The position numbers were made by a program, and so were the translations under genes. Below, piece by piece: positions 26,275 through 35,029 of a stretch of DNA of 64,000 bases; the stretch's first letter is position 1, and every line of letters begins with the position of its first letter. The notes beneath the pieces are model-generated. The model saw only the letters and a list, made by a program, of their open reading frames with translations, did no database searches and was not told the DNA's origin. Origin of the DNA: Lacinutrix mariniflava (lineage in GTDB: Bacteria > Bacteroidota > Bacteroidia > Flavobacteriales > Flavobacteriaceae); contig NZ_LIQG01000022.1 in NCBI RefSeq assembly GCF_001418015.1, positions 1 through 64,000 of the forward strand, read 5' to 3'.

Positions 26275-27480
26275 ATGAAAAAACTATATACTAACTACAT
26301 CGATTCTTTTAAAGGCCTTTCTAAAGAAATATGGTGGCTCGCACTTATTACGTTAATCAATCGCGCTGGCACGATGGTTATTCCTTTTTTATCAATTTAT
26401 TTAATTGAAGATTTAGGCATATCAAAAGGAAATGTAGGCTGGATTATGAGCTGTTTTGGTTTAGGTTCTCTTATTGGAACTTGGCTTGGCGGAAAACTAA
26501 CAGACAAAATTGGTTACTACAAAATCATGGTTATTAGCCTTCTTGCCACAGGTTTTATATTTATTGGTTTGCAATATTTAACTACTTTTAAATCGCTTTG
26601 CCTTGGCGTTTTCTTAACCATGTGCGTGGCAGATATGTTTAGACCTGCATCATTTGTTGCTATGAGTTCCTATAGCAAACCCGAAAACAAAACAAGAAGT
26701 GTTACCCTTATTCGTTTAGCAATAAACTTAGGCTTTTCGGCAGGACCAGCTATTGGTGGATTAATAATTACGCATCTAAACTATTCCGGCCTATTTTGGG
26801 TCGATGGGATTACTTGCATTTTAGCAACTCTTGTTTTATTTTTTGTTTTAAATCCTGAAAAAGCTAAAATACAAGATGAATTTAAAATTGTAAATCCAGA
26901 ATCAGCATATAAAGACAAGCCTTTTTTAATGTTCTTTATCGCTATGGTACTATTTTCTATTGTATTCTTTCAGTATTTTTCTGTTATACCAATCTACTAT
27001 AGAGAAGTACATTTTTTAAGTGAATTACAAGTCGGACTTATTTTAGGAGCTAACGGTTTCTTTATTTTCCTTTTTGAAATGCCTTTAATTAAATGGTTAG
27101 AAAAAACGAAAAACACGAAAGTTGGTCTTATTCTATTTGGTTGTTTTTTAACTGGACTTAGTTTAATTGTATTAAATCTAACACAGTGGTCTGGAATTTT
27201 AATTGTTGGTATGTTTTTAATGACGGTTGGAGAAATGATAGCTTTCCCATTCGCTAATGCTTTTGCTTTAGATCGTGCAAAACGCGGTAATCAAGGTGAA
27301 TTTATGGCTATGTATGCGATGGCATTTTCTGTAGGTAGTATTTTTGGACATAACACAGGCTTACATTTAGCCGAAGATGTAGGTTTTGATAACACTTGGT
27401 ATATTATGAGTGTTCTGGCTATGGTAGGCGTTCTATTATTACTTGCTTTAAAACTATTTATGAAGAAAAAAACAACATAA
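26275..27480 (+). CDS. MFS transporter
   Basis: A 401-residue protein with about 12 membrane segments in two halves joined by a cytoplasmic loop near residue 195-215 (NPEKAKIQDEFKIVNPES). The A motif between helices 2 and 3 reads GGKLTDKIGYYK. RAGTMVIPFLSIYLIEDLGI is typical of the YjjL/MdtH-like drug and sugar efflux groups. The substrate is not predictable. Single gene, with an orphan terminator ahead that could act as an attenuator. Confidence 0.88.
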   Translation: MKKLYTNYIDSFKGLSKEIWWLALITLINRAGTMVIPFLSIYLIEDLGISKGNVGWIMSCFGLGSLIGTWLGGKLTDKIGYYKIMVISLLATGFIFIGLQYLTTFKSLCLGVFLTMCVADMFRPASFVAMSSYSKPENKTRSVTLIRLAINLGFSAGPAIGGLIITHLNYSGLFWVDGITCILATLVLFFVLNPEKAKIQDEFKIVNPESAYKDKPFLMFFIAMVLFSIVFFQYFSVIPIYYREVHFLSELQVGLILGANGFFIFLFEMPLIKWLEKTKNTKVGLILFGCFLTGLSLIVLNLTQWSGILIVGMFLMTVGEMIAFPFANAFALDRAKRGNQGEFMAMYAMAFSVGSIFGHNTGLHLAEDVGFDNTWYIMSVLAMVGVLLLLALKLFMKKKTT

Positions 27481-27589
27481 AATGAACCTAAATCGAATTA
27501 TGATTGCTACAAGAAAATCCGATTTGAAGAATTAAACAAGTTTCTGTTTTATTAAAACTCTTACTGTTTCATCAAAAAAATTAAAGATT

Positions 27590-28129
27590 TCAACCGCAAA
27601 CCTTACAATCCTCTTTTTCTTGTATTTCACCAACCAAAATACCTTTGTCGTTTTCTACAAAACCGCAACAGTCTTTAAAACCTTGTGCTACCATTTTTCT
27701 AGCACGTTGAATTTGAGATTTCACTGTTGGTAAACTAACATGTAATTGGTCTGCGACCTCAGCTTGTTTTAAGCCTTTAATATCCGATAGAAATAATGGG
27801 TCTCTATACTTTTTAGGTAAACTTTTAATAATGCCGTATAAACATTCCTTTTCTGTATGTACAGAGGCTTCTATAAACGTTTCTGTTTCAGAATTAGCAA
27901 CCTCAAAAGTTTGGTTTGTAGCTTTAAAATGGTCTAAAACCGAATATCTAGCAATAGAGAATACCCATGCTTTTATTTTAGATTCATCTTTAAGCGTATC
28001 TAATTTTGTGTGAATTTTAATAAAAGTATCTTGTAGAATATCGTCTGTAACGGCAGCATCTTTTACCATACTTAAAATAAAATGTTTTAAGTCTTGAGAA
28101 TAATTTTGCCAAACGTGTTGTGTCGTCAT
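27590..28129 (-). CDS. SigZ-like sigma-70 family factor with cysteine-rich tail
   Basis: A 179-residue ECF-type sigma factor. Region 2 spans about 10-75 (DDILQDTFIKIHTKL, KAWVFSIARYSVLDHF) and region 4 about 95-145 (LKQAEVADQLHVSLPTVKSQIQ). The sequence resembles the SigZ group. After region 4 comes a 30-residue tail with Cys154, Cys155, Cys175 and Cys178 (a CC pair and a CxxC), which could bind zinc or sense thiols. No anti-sigma gene is adjacent. Directly upstream on the same strand, 51 bases away, is an 11-cysteine peptide gene, with a perfect hairpin between them. Confidence 0.9.
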   Translation of the reverse strand: MTTQHVWQNYSQDLKHFILSMVKDAAVTDDILQDTFIKIHTKLDTLKDESKIKAWVFSIARYSVLDHFKATNQTFEVANSETETFIEASVHTEKECLYGIIKSLPKKYRDPLFLSDIKGLKQAEVADQLHVSLPTVKSQIQRARKMVAQGFKDCCGFVENDKGILVGEIQEKEDCKVCG

Positions 28130-28140
28130 AGTTTTAAATG

Positions 28141-28174
28141 AGTCGGTTTAAAAGCGTAAACCTTTAAACCGACT
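28141..28174. repeat. perfect 12-bp inverted repeat between cysteine peptide and sigma gene
   Basis: AGTCGGTTTAAA (28141-28152) and TTTAAACCGACT (28163-28174) flank 10 bases. On the minus-strand transcript the stem starts six bases after the peptide stop and ends 11 bases before the sigma-factor ATG. There is no U-run on that strand, so it is not a standard terminator there. It may stabilise the upstream mRNA, lower expression of the sigma gene, or be an operator. Confidence 0.6.
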
Positions 28175-28180
28175 TTTATT

Positions 28181-28282
28181 TTAACAGTTACAATTAGTAC
28201 ATGTGCAGTTATCGCAAGTACAGTTTTTACAGTTTCCTTTAGAGCAACCTTCGCAGTTGCAAGTACATTCTTTATTTTTCAT
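28181..28282 (-). CDS. metallothionein-like cysteine-rich peptide, 33 residues
   Basis: An ATG at 28282 opens a 33-codon frame ending TAA at 28181. The product has 11 cysteines at positions 6, 8, 10, 13, 18, 21, 23, 26, 28, 31 and 33, in CxC and CxxC spacing (ECTCNCEGC ... CKNCTCDNCTCTNCNC), with no aromatic or hydrophobic residues apart from Met1. This density is that of metallothioneins, which bind d10 or monovalent metals such as Zn, Cd or Cu(I). Chance would not produce it. It lies between the OsmC gene and the SigZ-like factor on the same strand. I cannot name a known family; an unusual metal-binding or thiol peptide is the best reading. Confidence 0.75.
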   Translation of the reverse strand: MKNKECTCNCEGCSKGNCKNCTCDNCTCTNCNC

Positions 28283-28430
28283 GATATTGATATTTAGTGT
28301 TCATATAATAGACGTAGAAATTATAAAAAAGATGCATTATTTAATATTTATTTTTAAGATTGTATTAAAAATCAATAGTTCTTCAAATAAAACCAAGCAA
28401 ACAACACATACCCATTCTAACGATAAAAAT

Positions 28431-28904
28431 CTAATCCACCAAAACCTCTGCCTCATGTTCTATAGGGAAATTACAAGAATTAGCTATAAAACACAAACTA
28501 TTAGCTTCTTTATGTAAACTAAGCGCTAGTGCTTTATTAGTTTCACCTTTTATAGTTACTATAGGTTTTAAGCGTACTATTTTAAAACTACCATTTCCTG
28601 TCATTTCTACCTCCAAATCTGCTTCTGCACTATCTGTATAACTCAATACTTCAATTTTATGTTGTGCGCAAACGTATAAATAAGACATCATATGACAAGA
28701 AGCTAAAGCAGACAATAATAAATCTTCCGGATTATATAACGCATCGTCACCTCTAAATGGTTTTGCCGCCGACACTTTTAGCGGCGTTGTTTTATTAGCA
28801 ATTACAACACTGTGATTTCTACTAAAAGTTCTTGGGTTATTGGTGTTTTCACCTTCGTTTATTGTCCAGTTTATATTTGCTTTAAAAGTGTGATTGATAG
28901 ACAT
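28431..28904 (-). CDS. OsmC-family peroxiredoxin-like protein
   Basis: A 157-residue OsmC/Ohr-fold protein. The two family cysteines appear as Cys70 in ALASCHM and Cys144 in ANSCNFP, and two further cysteines (79 and 138) are present. The motif PEDLLLSALASC is diagnostic. Ohr/OsmC proteins reduce organic hydroperoxides with lipoyl-type thiols; whether this one is OsmC, Ohr or YhfA-like is not clear, and it is closest to OsmC-type by motif. It is 148 bases upstream of the cysteine-rich peptide gene on the same strand. Confidence 0.9.
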   Translation of the reverse strand: MSINHTFKANINWTINEGENTNNPRTFSRNHSVVIANKTTPLKVSAAKPFRGDDALYNPEDLLLSALASCHMMSYLYVCAQHKIEVLSYTDSAEADLEVEMTGNGSFKIVRLKPIVTIKGETNKALALSLHKEANSLCFIANSCNFPIEHEAEVLVD

Positions 28905-28966
28905 GTTGATATTTTTAAGATTAAAAAAAAGTTCAATTGAAACGCTTTTTTTTGTTATTTATTTAG

Positions 28967-28993
28967 ACTCTTCGCTTTCTTCACAATGACAAA
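28967..28993. repeat. copy 1 of a short intergenic repeat
   Basis: Contains CTTCGCTTTCTTCACAATGA, related to 35803-35831 and 38804-38850, in the gap between the OsmC and icmF genes. It is the most diverged of the three. Confidence 0.4.
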
Positions 28994-29093
28994 TAGTTTT
29001 ATAACGTTTTATTTTTTTTCAAAAACGAAAAAATCATTAATTGAGATAAGCGATTAACTCACTTTTAGTGAAAAACGAAAAATGGTTCTCTGC

Positions 29094-32000
29094 TTACATG
29101 TTTCTGCGATACTGTCCACCAACTTCAAATAACGAAGCCGTAATTTCACCAAGAGAACACACTTTACAAACCTCCATTAAAGCCTCAAAAATATTTTCAT
29201 TCTTAATAGCTTTCTGTTGTAATTCTTTTAGCATCTCACTTGTATCATTTGCTTGATGTAAATGTTCTAATGTTTTAATCTGGAACTGCTTTTCTTCTTC
29301 CGTAGCTCTAATAACTTCCTTAGGAACAACCGTTGGAGATCCTTTAGAACTCAAGAATGTATTTACACCTATAATTGGGAACTCTCCATTATGTTTCAAT
29401 GTTTCATAATACAGACTTTCTTCTTGAATTTTAGAACGCTGGTACATGGTTTCCATTGCTCCTAAAACGCCACCTCTTTCTGTAATTCTGTCAAACTCTG
29501 TTAGTACAGCTGCTTCGACTAAATCGGTTAATTCTTCAATAATAAAAGAACCTTGTATTGGGTTTTCATTTTTAGCTAAACCTAATTCCTTATTTATAAT
29601 TAACTGTATTGCCATTGCACGACGTACAGATTCTTCTGTAGGTGTTGTAATAGCTTCGTCGTAAGCGTTTGTATGTAACGAGTTACAGTTATCGTAAATA
29701 GCATATAATGCTTGTAATGTTGTACGAATGTCGTTAAAATCTATCTCCTGAGCGTGTAAACTTCTACCAGACGTTTGAATGTGATATTTAAGCATTTGCG
29801 CTCTAGAATTAGCGCCATATTTATGCTTTAATGCTTTAGACCAAATCTTACGTGCTACACGACCAATTACTGAATATTCTGGATCGATACCATTCGAGAA
29901 AAAGAATGATAAGTTTGGTCCAAACTTATTAATATCCATGCCGCGACTTAAATAGTATTCCACGTAAGTGAAACCATTAGATAAAGTCAGCGCTAATTGT
30001 GTAATTGGGTTTGCACCTGCTTCTGCAATATGGTATCCAGAAATTGAAACCGAATAAAAGTTACGCACATTATTCTCTATAAAATATTCTTGCACGTCAC
30101 CCATTAAACGCAATGCAAATTCTGTAGAGAAAATACATGTATTTTGCGCTTGATCTTCTTTTAAAATATCTGCTTGAACCGTTCCTCTAACCTGAGCAAT
30201 CGTGTTCTTTTTAATTTCGGCATAAACGTCTGCAGGTAATACTAAATCTCCAGTAACACCTAATAACATTAAACCTAAACCATTGTTACTCTCTGGCAAA
30301 TCGCCATTATAACTTGGTCTTTCATTATCTTTATAAATTTTAGCAATTTTTGCTTCTACTTCTTTTTCTAATCCGTTTTCTGTAATGTACAATTCGCATT
30401 GTTGGTCTATGGCAGCATTCATAAAAAAGCCTAATAACATAGGTGCAGGACCATTAATTGTCATACTTACCGAAGTCATTACATGTGCTAAATTGAAACC
30501 AGAGTATAGTTTTTTAGCATCGTCTAAACAACAAATACTAACACCTGCATTACCAATTTTACCGTAGATATCCGGACGTAAATCTGGATCGTTTCCGTAT
30601 AAAGTTACACTATCGAAAGCCGTAGACAAACGTTTTGCTGGTAAACCTGCACTTACATAATGAAAACGTCTGTTTGTACGTTCTGGACCACCTTCTCCTG
30701 CAAACATTCTTGCTGGATCTTCTCCTGTACGTTTAAAAGGATATAATCCTGAAGTGTACGGAAACTCTCCAGGTACATTTTCTTGTAAACACCATTTTAA
30801 AATATCTCCCCAAGCCTCGTACTTTGGTAAAGCTACCTTTGGAATATCACTTTGCGATAATGATTTCGTATGTGTTTCTATTTTAATCTCCTTATCTCTA
30901 ACTTTAAAAGTATAGATAGGGTTTTTATATTTATTTACTTTTTCTGACCAACCTGTAATGACTTCCCAATTGTAAGGATCTAAGTTTAGTTTTACACGGT
31001 CGAATTCCCCAACAAGTAATCTTACAAAGTCTTTATTTTCTTCAGTAGCATTCAAAGATTCTGAAGCAATACCTGCTTTATCTAATTCTGGCTTTGATTC
31101 TAAAACAGATTCTAATGTTTTATAGATACCAAAAAGTCTTTGTGCAACTTCAACTTGAGTTTTTGCTGTTTTATCGTATGCACGATTACTTTCTGCAATT
31201 TCAGATAAATAACGTGTTCTACTTGGTGGAATAACAAAAATCTTTTCGCTCATTTCTTTAGAAATCTCGAAAGTAGATTTTAAAACACTATCTGTTTTCT
31301 CTACCAACTTATCCATTATCGCCTTATAAAGCGTGTTCATTCCTGGATCGTTAAATTGAGACGCTATCGTACCAAAAACAGGCAAATCATCTTGATGCAC
31401 ATCCCAAAGATGATTATTACGCATGTATTGTTTTTTCACATCACGCAACGCATCTAAAGAACCTCGTTTATCGAATTTATTTATGGCTACTAAATCTGCA
31501 AAATCTAGCATATCAATTTTCTCTAATTGCGTAGCTGCTCCAAATTCTGGTGTCATAACATATAAAGCAACATCACTGTGCTCCATAATTTCTGTATCAG
31601 ATTGCCCAATACCAGAAGTTTCAAGAATAATTAAATCGTATTCGGCAGCTTTTAAAACCTGTACCGCTTCATTTACATATTTAGATAATGCTAAGTTACT
31701 TTGGCGTGTTGCCAAACTACGCATGTATACTCGTGGTGAGTTTATAGCATTCATTCTAATTCTATCGCCTAAAAGTGCTCCTCCAGTTTTACGTTTTGAA
31801 GGATCTACAGACACTAAACCAACCGTTTTTTCTGGGAAGTCGATTAAAAATCTACGCACTAGCTCGTCTACTAAAGACGATTTTCCAGAACCACCTGTTC
31901 CTGTTATACCTAAAACTGGTGTTTTAGAGCTTTCATTTTTTTTATGAATATCTTCTAAAGCGTTTTTTGCTACTTCTGGAAAGTTTTCAGCCGAAGAAAT

Positions 32001-32507
32001 AACTCTCGCTATTGCTTTTGGATTTTTAGTAGGAAGCATTTCTACTTCGTTACTTAATGTATCGCCAATGGCAAAGTCTGATTGTTGAACCAAATCGTTA
32101 ATCATACCTTGTAATCCCATTTCACGTCCATCATCTGGAGAGTAAATTCGTGAAATACCGTAATCCATTAATTCCTTAATTTCCGAAGGTAAAATAACAC
32201 CTCCTCCTCCACCGAAGATTTTAATATGTTCCGCACCTCTTTCTTTTAAAAGATCGTACATGTATTTAAAATACTCGTTATGTCCACCTTGATAAGAGGT
32301 TAAGCAAATAGCATTTGCATCTTCTTGAATGGCTGTATTTACAACCTCGTCGACACTTCTATCGTGTCCTAAATGGATAACCTCAACTCCTGTAGATTGT
32401 ATAATGCGTCGCATAATATTTATGGAGGCATCATGGCCATCAAACAAGGCTGCTGCTGTTACTATTCTAACTTTATATTTTGGTTTGTATGGTGTTGCTT
32501 GTATCAT
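29094..32507 (-). CDS. icmF: fused isobutyryl-CoA mutase IcmF
   Basis: A 1137-residue adenosylcobalamin enzyme with its own chaperone. The N-terminal B12 domain has DGHDAS with axial His25 and [13 protein letters not shown] MeaB-type GTPase follows, with P-loop GTGGSGKSS (203-211) and NKFD (343-346). The mutase domain starts near 560. Where methylmalonyl-CoA mutase has an arginine that holds the substrate carboxylate (VRNT), this protein has Gln788 (DQAQNT), and Phe591 in GLYPFKR takes the place of a Tyr; both point to isobutyryl-CoA/n-butyryl-CoA rather than methylmalonyl-CoA. It probably serves branched-chain carbon metabolism. Single gene; no B12 riboswitch seen. Confidence 0.95.
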   Translation of the reverse strand: MIQATPYKPKYKVRIVTAAALFDGHDASINIMRRIIQSTGVEVIHLGHDRSVDEVVNTAIQEDANAICLTSYQGGHNEYFKYMYDLLKERGAEHIKIFGGGGGVILPSEIKELMDYGISRIYSPDDGREMGLQGMINDLVQQSDFAIGDTLSNEVEMLPTKNPKAIARVISSAENFPEVAKNALEDIHKKNESSKTPVLGITGTGGSGKSSLVDELVRRFLIDFPEKTVGLVSVDPSKRKTGGALLGDRIRMNAINSPRVYMRSLATRQSNLALSKYVNEAVQVLKAAEYDLIILETSGIGQSDTEIMEHSDVALYVMTPEFGAATQLEKIDMLDFADLVAINKFDKRGSLDALRDVKKQYMRNNHLWDVHQDDLPVFGTIASQFNDPGMNTLYKAIMDKLVEKTDSVLKSTFEISKEMSEKIFVIPPSRTRYLSEIAESNRAYDKTAKTQVEVAQRLFGIYKTLESVLESKPELDKAGIASESLNATEENKDFVRLLVGEFDRVKLNLDPYNWEVITGWSEKVNKYKNPIYTFKVRDKEIKIETHTKSLSQSDIPKVALPKYEAWGDILKWCLQENVPGEFPYTSGLYPFKRTGEDPARMFAGEGGPERTNRRFHYVSAGLPAKRLSTAFDSVTLYGNDPDLRPDIYGKIGNAGVSICCLDDAKKLYSGFNLAHVMTSVSMTINGPAPMLLGFFMNAAIDQQCELYITENGLEKEVEAKIAKIYKDNERPSYNGDLPESNNGLGLMLLGVTGDLVLPADVYAEIKKNTIAQVRGTVQADILKEDQAQNTCIFSTEFALRLMGDVQEYFIENNVRNFYSVSISGYHIAEAGANPITQLALTLSNGFTYVEYYLSRGMDINKFGPNLSFFFSNGIDPEYSVIGRVARKIWSKALKHKYGANSRAQMLKYHIQTSGRSLHAQEIDFNDIRTTLQALYAIYDNCNSLHTNAYDEAITTPTEESVRRAMAIQLIINKELGLAKNENPIQGSFIIEELTDLVEAAVLTEFDRITERGGVLGAMETMYQRSKIQEESLYYETLKHNGEFPIIGVNTFLSSKGSPTVVPKEVIRATEEEKQFQIKTLEHLHQANDTSEMLKELQQKAIKNENIFEALMEVCKVCSLGEITASLFEVGGQYRRNM

Positions 32508-32685
32508 TCTTAAAAAATAATCGGATTTGAACCTGCAATTTACGGAATATTCAAAAAATTTGGTATAAAATCTACAATTATCTAAAAATTTTAATCAACA
32601 ATTTAAACTACCCTTTTTACACTACTTTAGTATGGTCAATAGTCATCGTGTTTCCAAAAGAATGGCAAAGAAAGAACTAATTTCT

Positions 32686-33534
32686 ATGAAAAAAATAACA
32701 TTACAAATACACTGTAAAGACCAATCTGGAATCATTGCAACAGTCACAAATTTTATCGCCAACAATAACGGAAACATTGTTTACATAGACCAACATGTTG
32801 ATAGAGAGCAAGACATCTTTTTTATGCGTTTAGAAAGTGAATTTACTTCGTTCTCGATGGAAGGCTTTACTCTTAATTTTAAAACAGAATTAGCAGAACG
32901 CTTTAATATGAAATGGCGTATTTATAATGCTGAAGAAAAACCAAAAATGGCATTGTTTGTGTCTAAGTACGACCATTGTTTATACGATTTATTAGGACGT
33001 TATAATTCTGGTGAATTAAATTTAGAAATCCCTTTTATTATTAGTAATCACAATACCTTAAAACCTATTGCAGATAGTTTTAATATTCCGTTTTATCATA
33101 TTCCGGTTACAAAAGACACTAAAGCAGAAGCTGAAGTACAACAATTAAAGCTTTGTGAAACGCATGGTATAGATTTTATAGTTTTAGCACGCTACATGCA
33201 AATTGTATCAAGCAAAATCATTAGTAAATTCCCTAATAAGGTTATAAACATTCACCATTCATTTTTACCTGCTTTTGTTGGTGCAAAACCTTATCATTCG
33301 GCCTACAAACGTGGTGTTAAAATTATCGGAGCTACTAGTCATTATGTAACCGAAGAACTAGATGCTGGACCAATTATAGAACAAGACGTGGAGCGTGTGT
33401 CTCACACTTATACTATTGAAGACTTAATAGCAAAAGGTCGTGATTTAGAACGCGTTGTATTAGCAAACGCTATTAAATTACATATTAAACGCAAAGTGAT
33501 GGTCTTTAATAACAAAACGGTTATTTTCTCATAA
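32686..33534 (+). CDS. purU: formyltetrahydrofolate deformylase
   Basis: A 282-residue enzyme that hydrolyses 10-formyl-THF to formate and THF. An N-terminal ACT domain (residues 1-80; KDQSGIIATVTNFIANNNGN) is joined to a formyltransferase-fold domain. The catalytic residues appear as VINIHHSFLPAF (Asn, His) and EELDAGPIIEQDV (Asp). I start at MKKITLQIHC; the frame is open to an ATG at 32632, but the extra 18 residues are basic and not part of the family. Confidence 0.93.
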   Translation: MKKITLQIHCKDQSGIIATVTNFIANNNGNIVYIDQHVDREQDIFFMRLESEFTSFSMEGFTLNFKTELAERFNMKWRIYNAEEKPKMALFVSKYDHCLYDLLGRYNSGELNLEIPFIISNHNTLKPIADSFNIPFYHIPVTKDTKAEAEVQQLKLCETHGIDFIVLARYMQIVSSKIISKFPNKVINIHHSFLPAFVGAKPYHSAYKRGVKIIGATSHYVTEELDAGPIIEQDVERVSHTYTIEDLIAKGRDLERVVLANAIKLHIKRKVMVFNNKTVIFS

Positions 33535-33652
33535 AAAACCTTGTAAAAAACGAATGTTATTCTTTCATTAAAAAAAATAAAAAAACATCGCAATTTTTAT
33601 TATAAAAACGCATCTTAATAATAAGTACCTTTACACCTTAAAATTAAAAATT

Positions 33653-34357
33653 ATGAAAAAAATAGTTGCATTTATTATGCTTTTAAACTTAACTGCTTGT
33701 GCAGAATTACAACAAGTTGTTAACCAACTTCCAACAGGAACAGGAACAACATCTGCTCTTGATATTGCAGGAGGATTACGTGAAGCCTTAGATTTAGGAA
33801 TAGATAAACAGGTAAGTAAACTAACGCTTGAGGATGGTTTTTACAAAAATGAATTAGTAAAAATATTATTACCAGAAGAATTGCAAAAAGTAGATTCTGC
33901 ATTGAGAAAAATTGGTTTAAGCAGTTTAGCTGATGAAGGCTTAAAAGTATTAAATCGTGCTGCAGAAGATGCTGTTAGTGAGGCTACACCTATTTTTGTT
34001 AACGCCGTAAAAGGTATTACTTTTACTGATGCTAAAGATATTTTATTAGGTAACAAAGATGCTGCTACTCAATATTTAAATACAAAAACACAAACTGAGC
34101 TTTACGCAAAATTTAATCCTGTTATTAAAACTAGTTTTTCTAAAGTTGGAGCAGACGAAATCTGGTCTAATTTAATTACAAGGTATAACGCGATTCCTTT
34201 TACTAGTGATGTTAATCCTGATTTAACAGACTATGTAACTACTCAAGCTTTAAGCGGTGTTTATAAAATGATAGCTGTTGAAGAATTAGAAATTAGAGAA
34301 AAAGTAGGATCTAGAACTACTGCTTTATTACAAAAAGTTTTTGCTTTACAGGATTAA
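33653..34357 (+). CDS. DUF4197-domain lipoprotein
   Basis: A 234-residue protein with a lipobox at Cys16 (LNLTACAE). DUF4197 fills the rest, seen from DIAGGLREALDLGIDKQVSKL, KILLPEELQKVDSALRKIGL, GITFTDAKDILLGNKDAATQYL and the C-terminal DYVTTQALSGVYKMIAVEE. The fold is all-alpha and its role is unknown. It is a single gene, preceded by TACCTTTA, a near match to the -7 box. Confidence 0.88.
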   Translation: MKKIVAFIMLLNLTACAELQQVVNQLPTGTGTTSALDIAGGLREALDLGIDKQVSKLTLEDGFYKNELVKILLPEELQKVDSALRKIGLSSLADEGLKVLNRAAEDAVSEATPIFVNAVKGITFTDAKDILLGNKDAATQYLNTKTQTELYAKFNPVIKTSFSKVGADEIWSNLITRYNAIPFTSDVNPDLTDYVTTQALSGVYKMIAVEELEIREKVGSRTTALLQKVFALQD

Positions 34358-34435
34358 AAGCAACCCTTACGAAATCTACACCTATTAGTAATGTTTAGAT
34401 AAAGTTTAGTTAACATATAAAATTAGTAATTACTA

Positions 34436-34443
34436 TACTTTTG
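34436..34443 (+). promoter_or_regulatory. -7 box (TACTTTTG) of the candidate small RNA
   Basis: TAnnTTTG match; the predicted transcription start (about 34447) is the first base of a hairpin. Confidence 0.45.
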
Positions 34444-34446
34444 TGG

Positions 34447-34534
34447 CTCAAGTTTAAAACTCCATATTTACTTGAGTTAGTTAGTTTAGTAAAATAAAAT
34501 TAAAGCCAATCTTATAAACGGGATTGGCTTTTTA
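34447..34534 (+). ncRNA. candidate small RNA, about 88 nt
   Basis: After a TACTTTTG box, the sequence forms a hairpin at its predicted 5' end (CTCAAGT 34447-34453 with ACTTGAG 34470-34476), then an A/U-rich single-stranded stretch, then a terminator: AAGCCAATC (34503-34511) with GATTGGCTT (34522-34530) and a T-run. No ORF of note lies inside, and the DUF4197 gene ends 90 bases before the hairpin, beyond the promoter box. The same layout occurs on the minus strand at 15139-15227. The terminator could instead end readthrough from the DUF4197 gene. Confidence 0.45.
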
Positions 34535-34616
34535 CTTGGTTTCAAAAACAATATAGCTCATAACTTGCTTATTATCAATATTTAATGTATTTTTATTAAC
34601 TAACCCCAAGTTAAAA

Positions 34617-34814
34617 ATGAGCAGAAAAGACCTATTAATATCGCATCAACAAATATTAGACCAACGCTATAAGCAATTAGTTGAAGAGGCTTACAACCTT
34701 AAACAAACCGATCATGCACTTAGCGATGATTCTGAGTATAAAGCAATGAAATTGTTCTGTAAATTAAATAAGATTAAATTTTTATCTCTTGACAATTCGC
34801 AGTGTACTGCTTAA
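34617..34814 (+). CDS. small helical protein, Lacal_2735-like
   Basis: A 65-residue protein, highly charged and helical. YKQLVEEAYNLKQTDHALSDDSEYKAMKL resembles the core of small flavobacterial proteins named Lacal_2735 (K-x-L-EEA-x2-L ... SD). No membrane segment or signal. Start at the ATG 34617 after an AAAA tract. Function unknown; family call from memory. Confidence 0.6.
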   Translation: MSRKDLLISHQQILDQRYKQLVEEAYNLKQTDHALSDDSEYKAMKLFCKLNKIKFLSLDNSQCTA

Positions 34815-34882
34815 AATTATTTTTTTTCCTTTTTAAGAACATCCAAGTAAGAAATCTACTCGTATTTAAATTAAAAGGAACT

Positions 34883-35029
34883 ATGAGTAAACATTTTTGT
34901 AAAGTCGGAAAAATAAGACCTAATTTAAATAAAATTTTTGGATTAAATGCTTTGAAAGAAAAGGCTATTCAGTCTTTTTACGTCATTCATAATAAGAAGT
35001 ATCCTAAAGGCTTTGACGTAGCGACTTAA
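34883..35029 (+). CDS. possible 48-residue basic protein
   Basis: An ATG at 34883, preceded by AAAAGGAA, opens a frame of 48 residues (MSKHFCKVGKIRPNLNKIFG...) that is basic and without membrane segments. It overlaps the 3' end of the convergent BtuF-like gene by 26 bases. Weak: it may be a chance frame. A longer version from 34802 would add a phenylalanine-rich stretch that looks non-coding. Confidence 0.25.
   Translation: MSKHFCKVGKIRPNLNKIFGLNALKEKAIQSFYVIHNKKYPKGFDVAT

Noticed and set aside
27481-27589. Terminator between the MFS and sigma-factor genes
   Set aside because: No stem longer than five base pairs with a T-run was found.
31423-31947. 174-codon plus-strand ORF opposite icmF
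   Set aside because: A shadow of the GTPase domain of icmF; the minus-strand frame has all expected motifs.
32508-32685. Cobalamin riboswitch near icmF
   Set aside because: The gap is too short for a cobalamin riboswitch and no B12-box-like sequence was found. The same holds for the gap at 35796-35898.
34802-34882. Upstream extension of the 48-residue ORF at 34883
   Set aside because: The added residues are a phenylalanine-rich run coded by a T-tract and overlap the previous gene.
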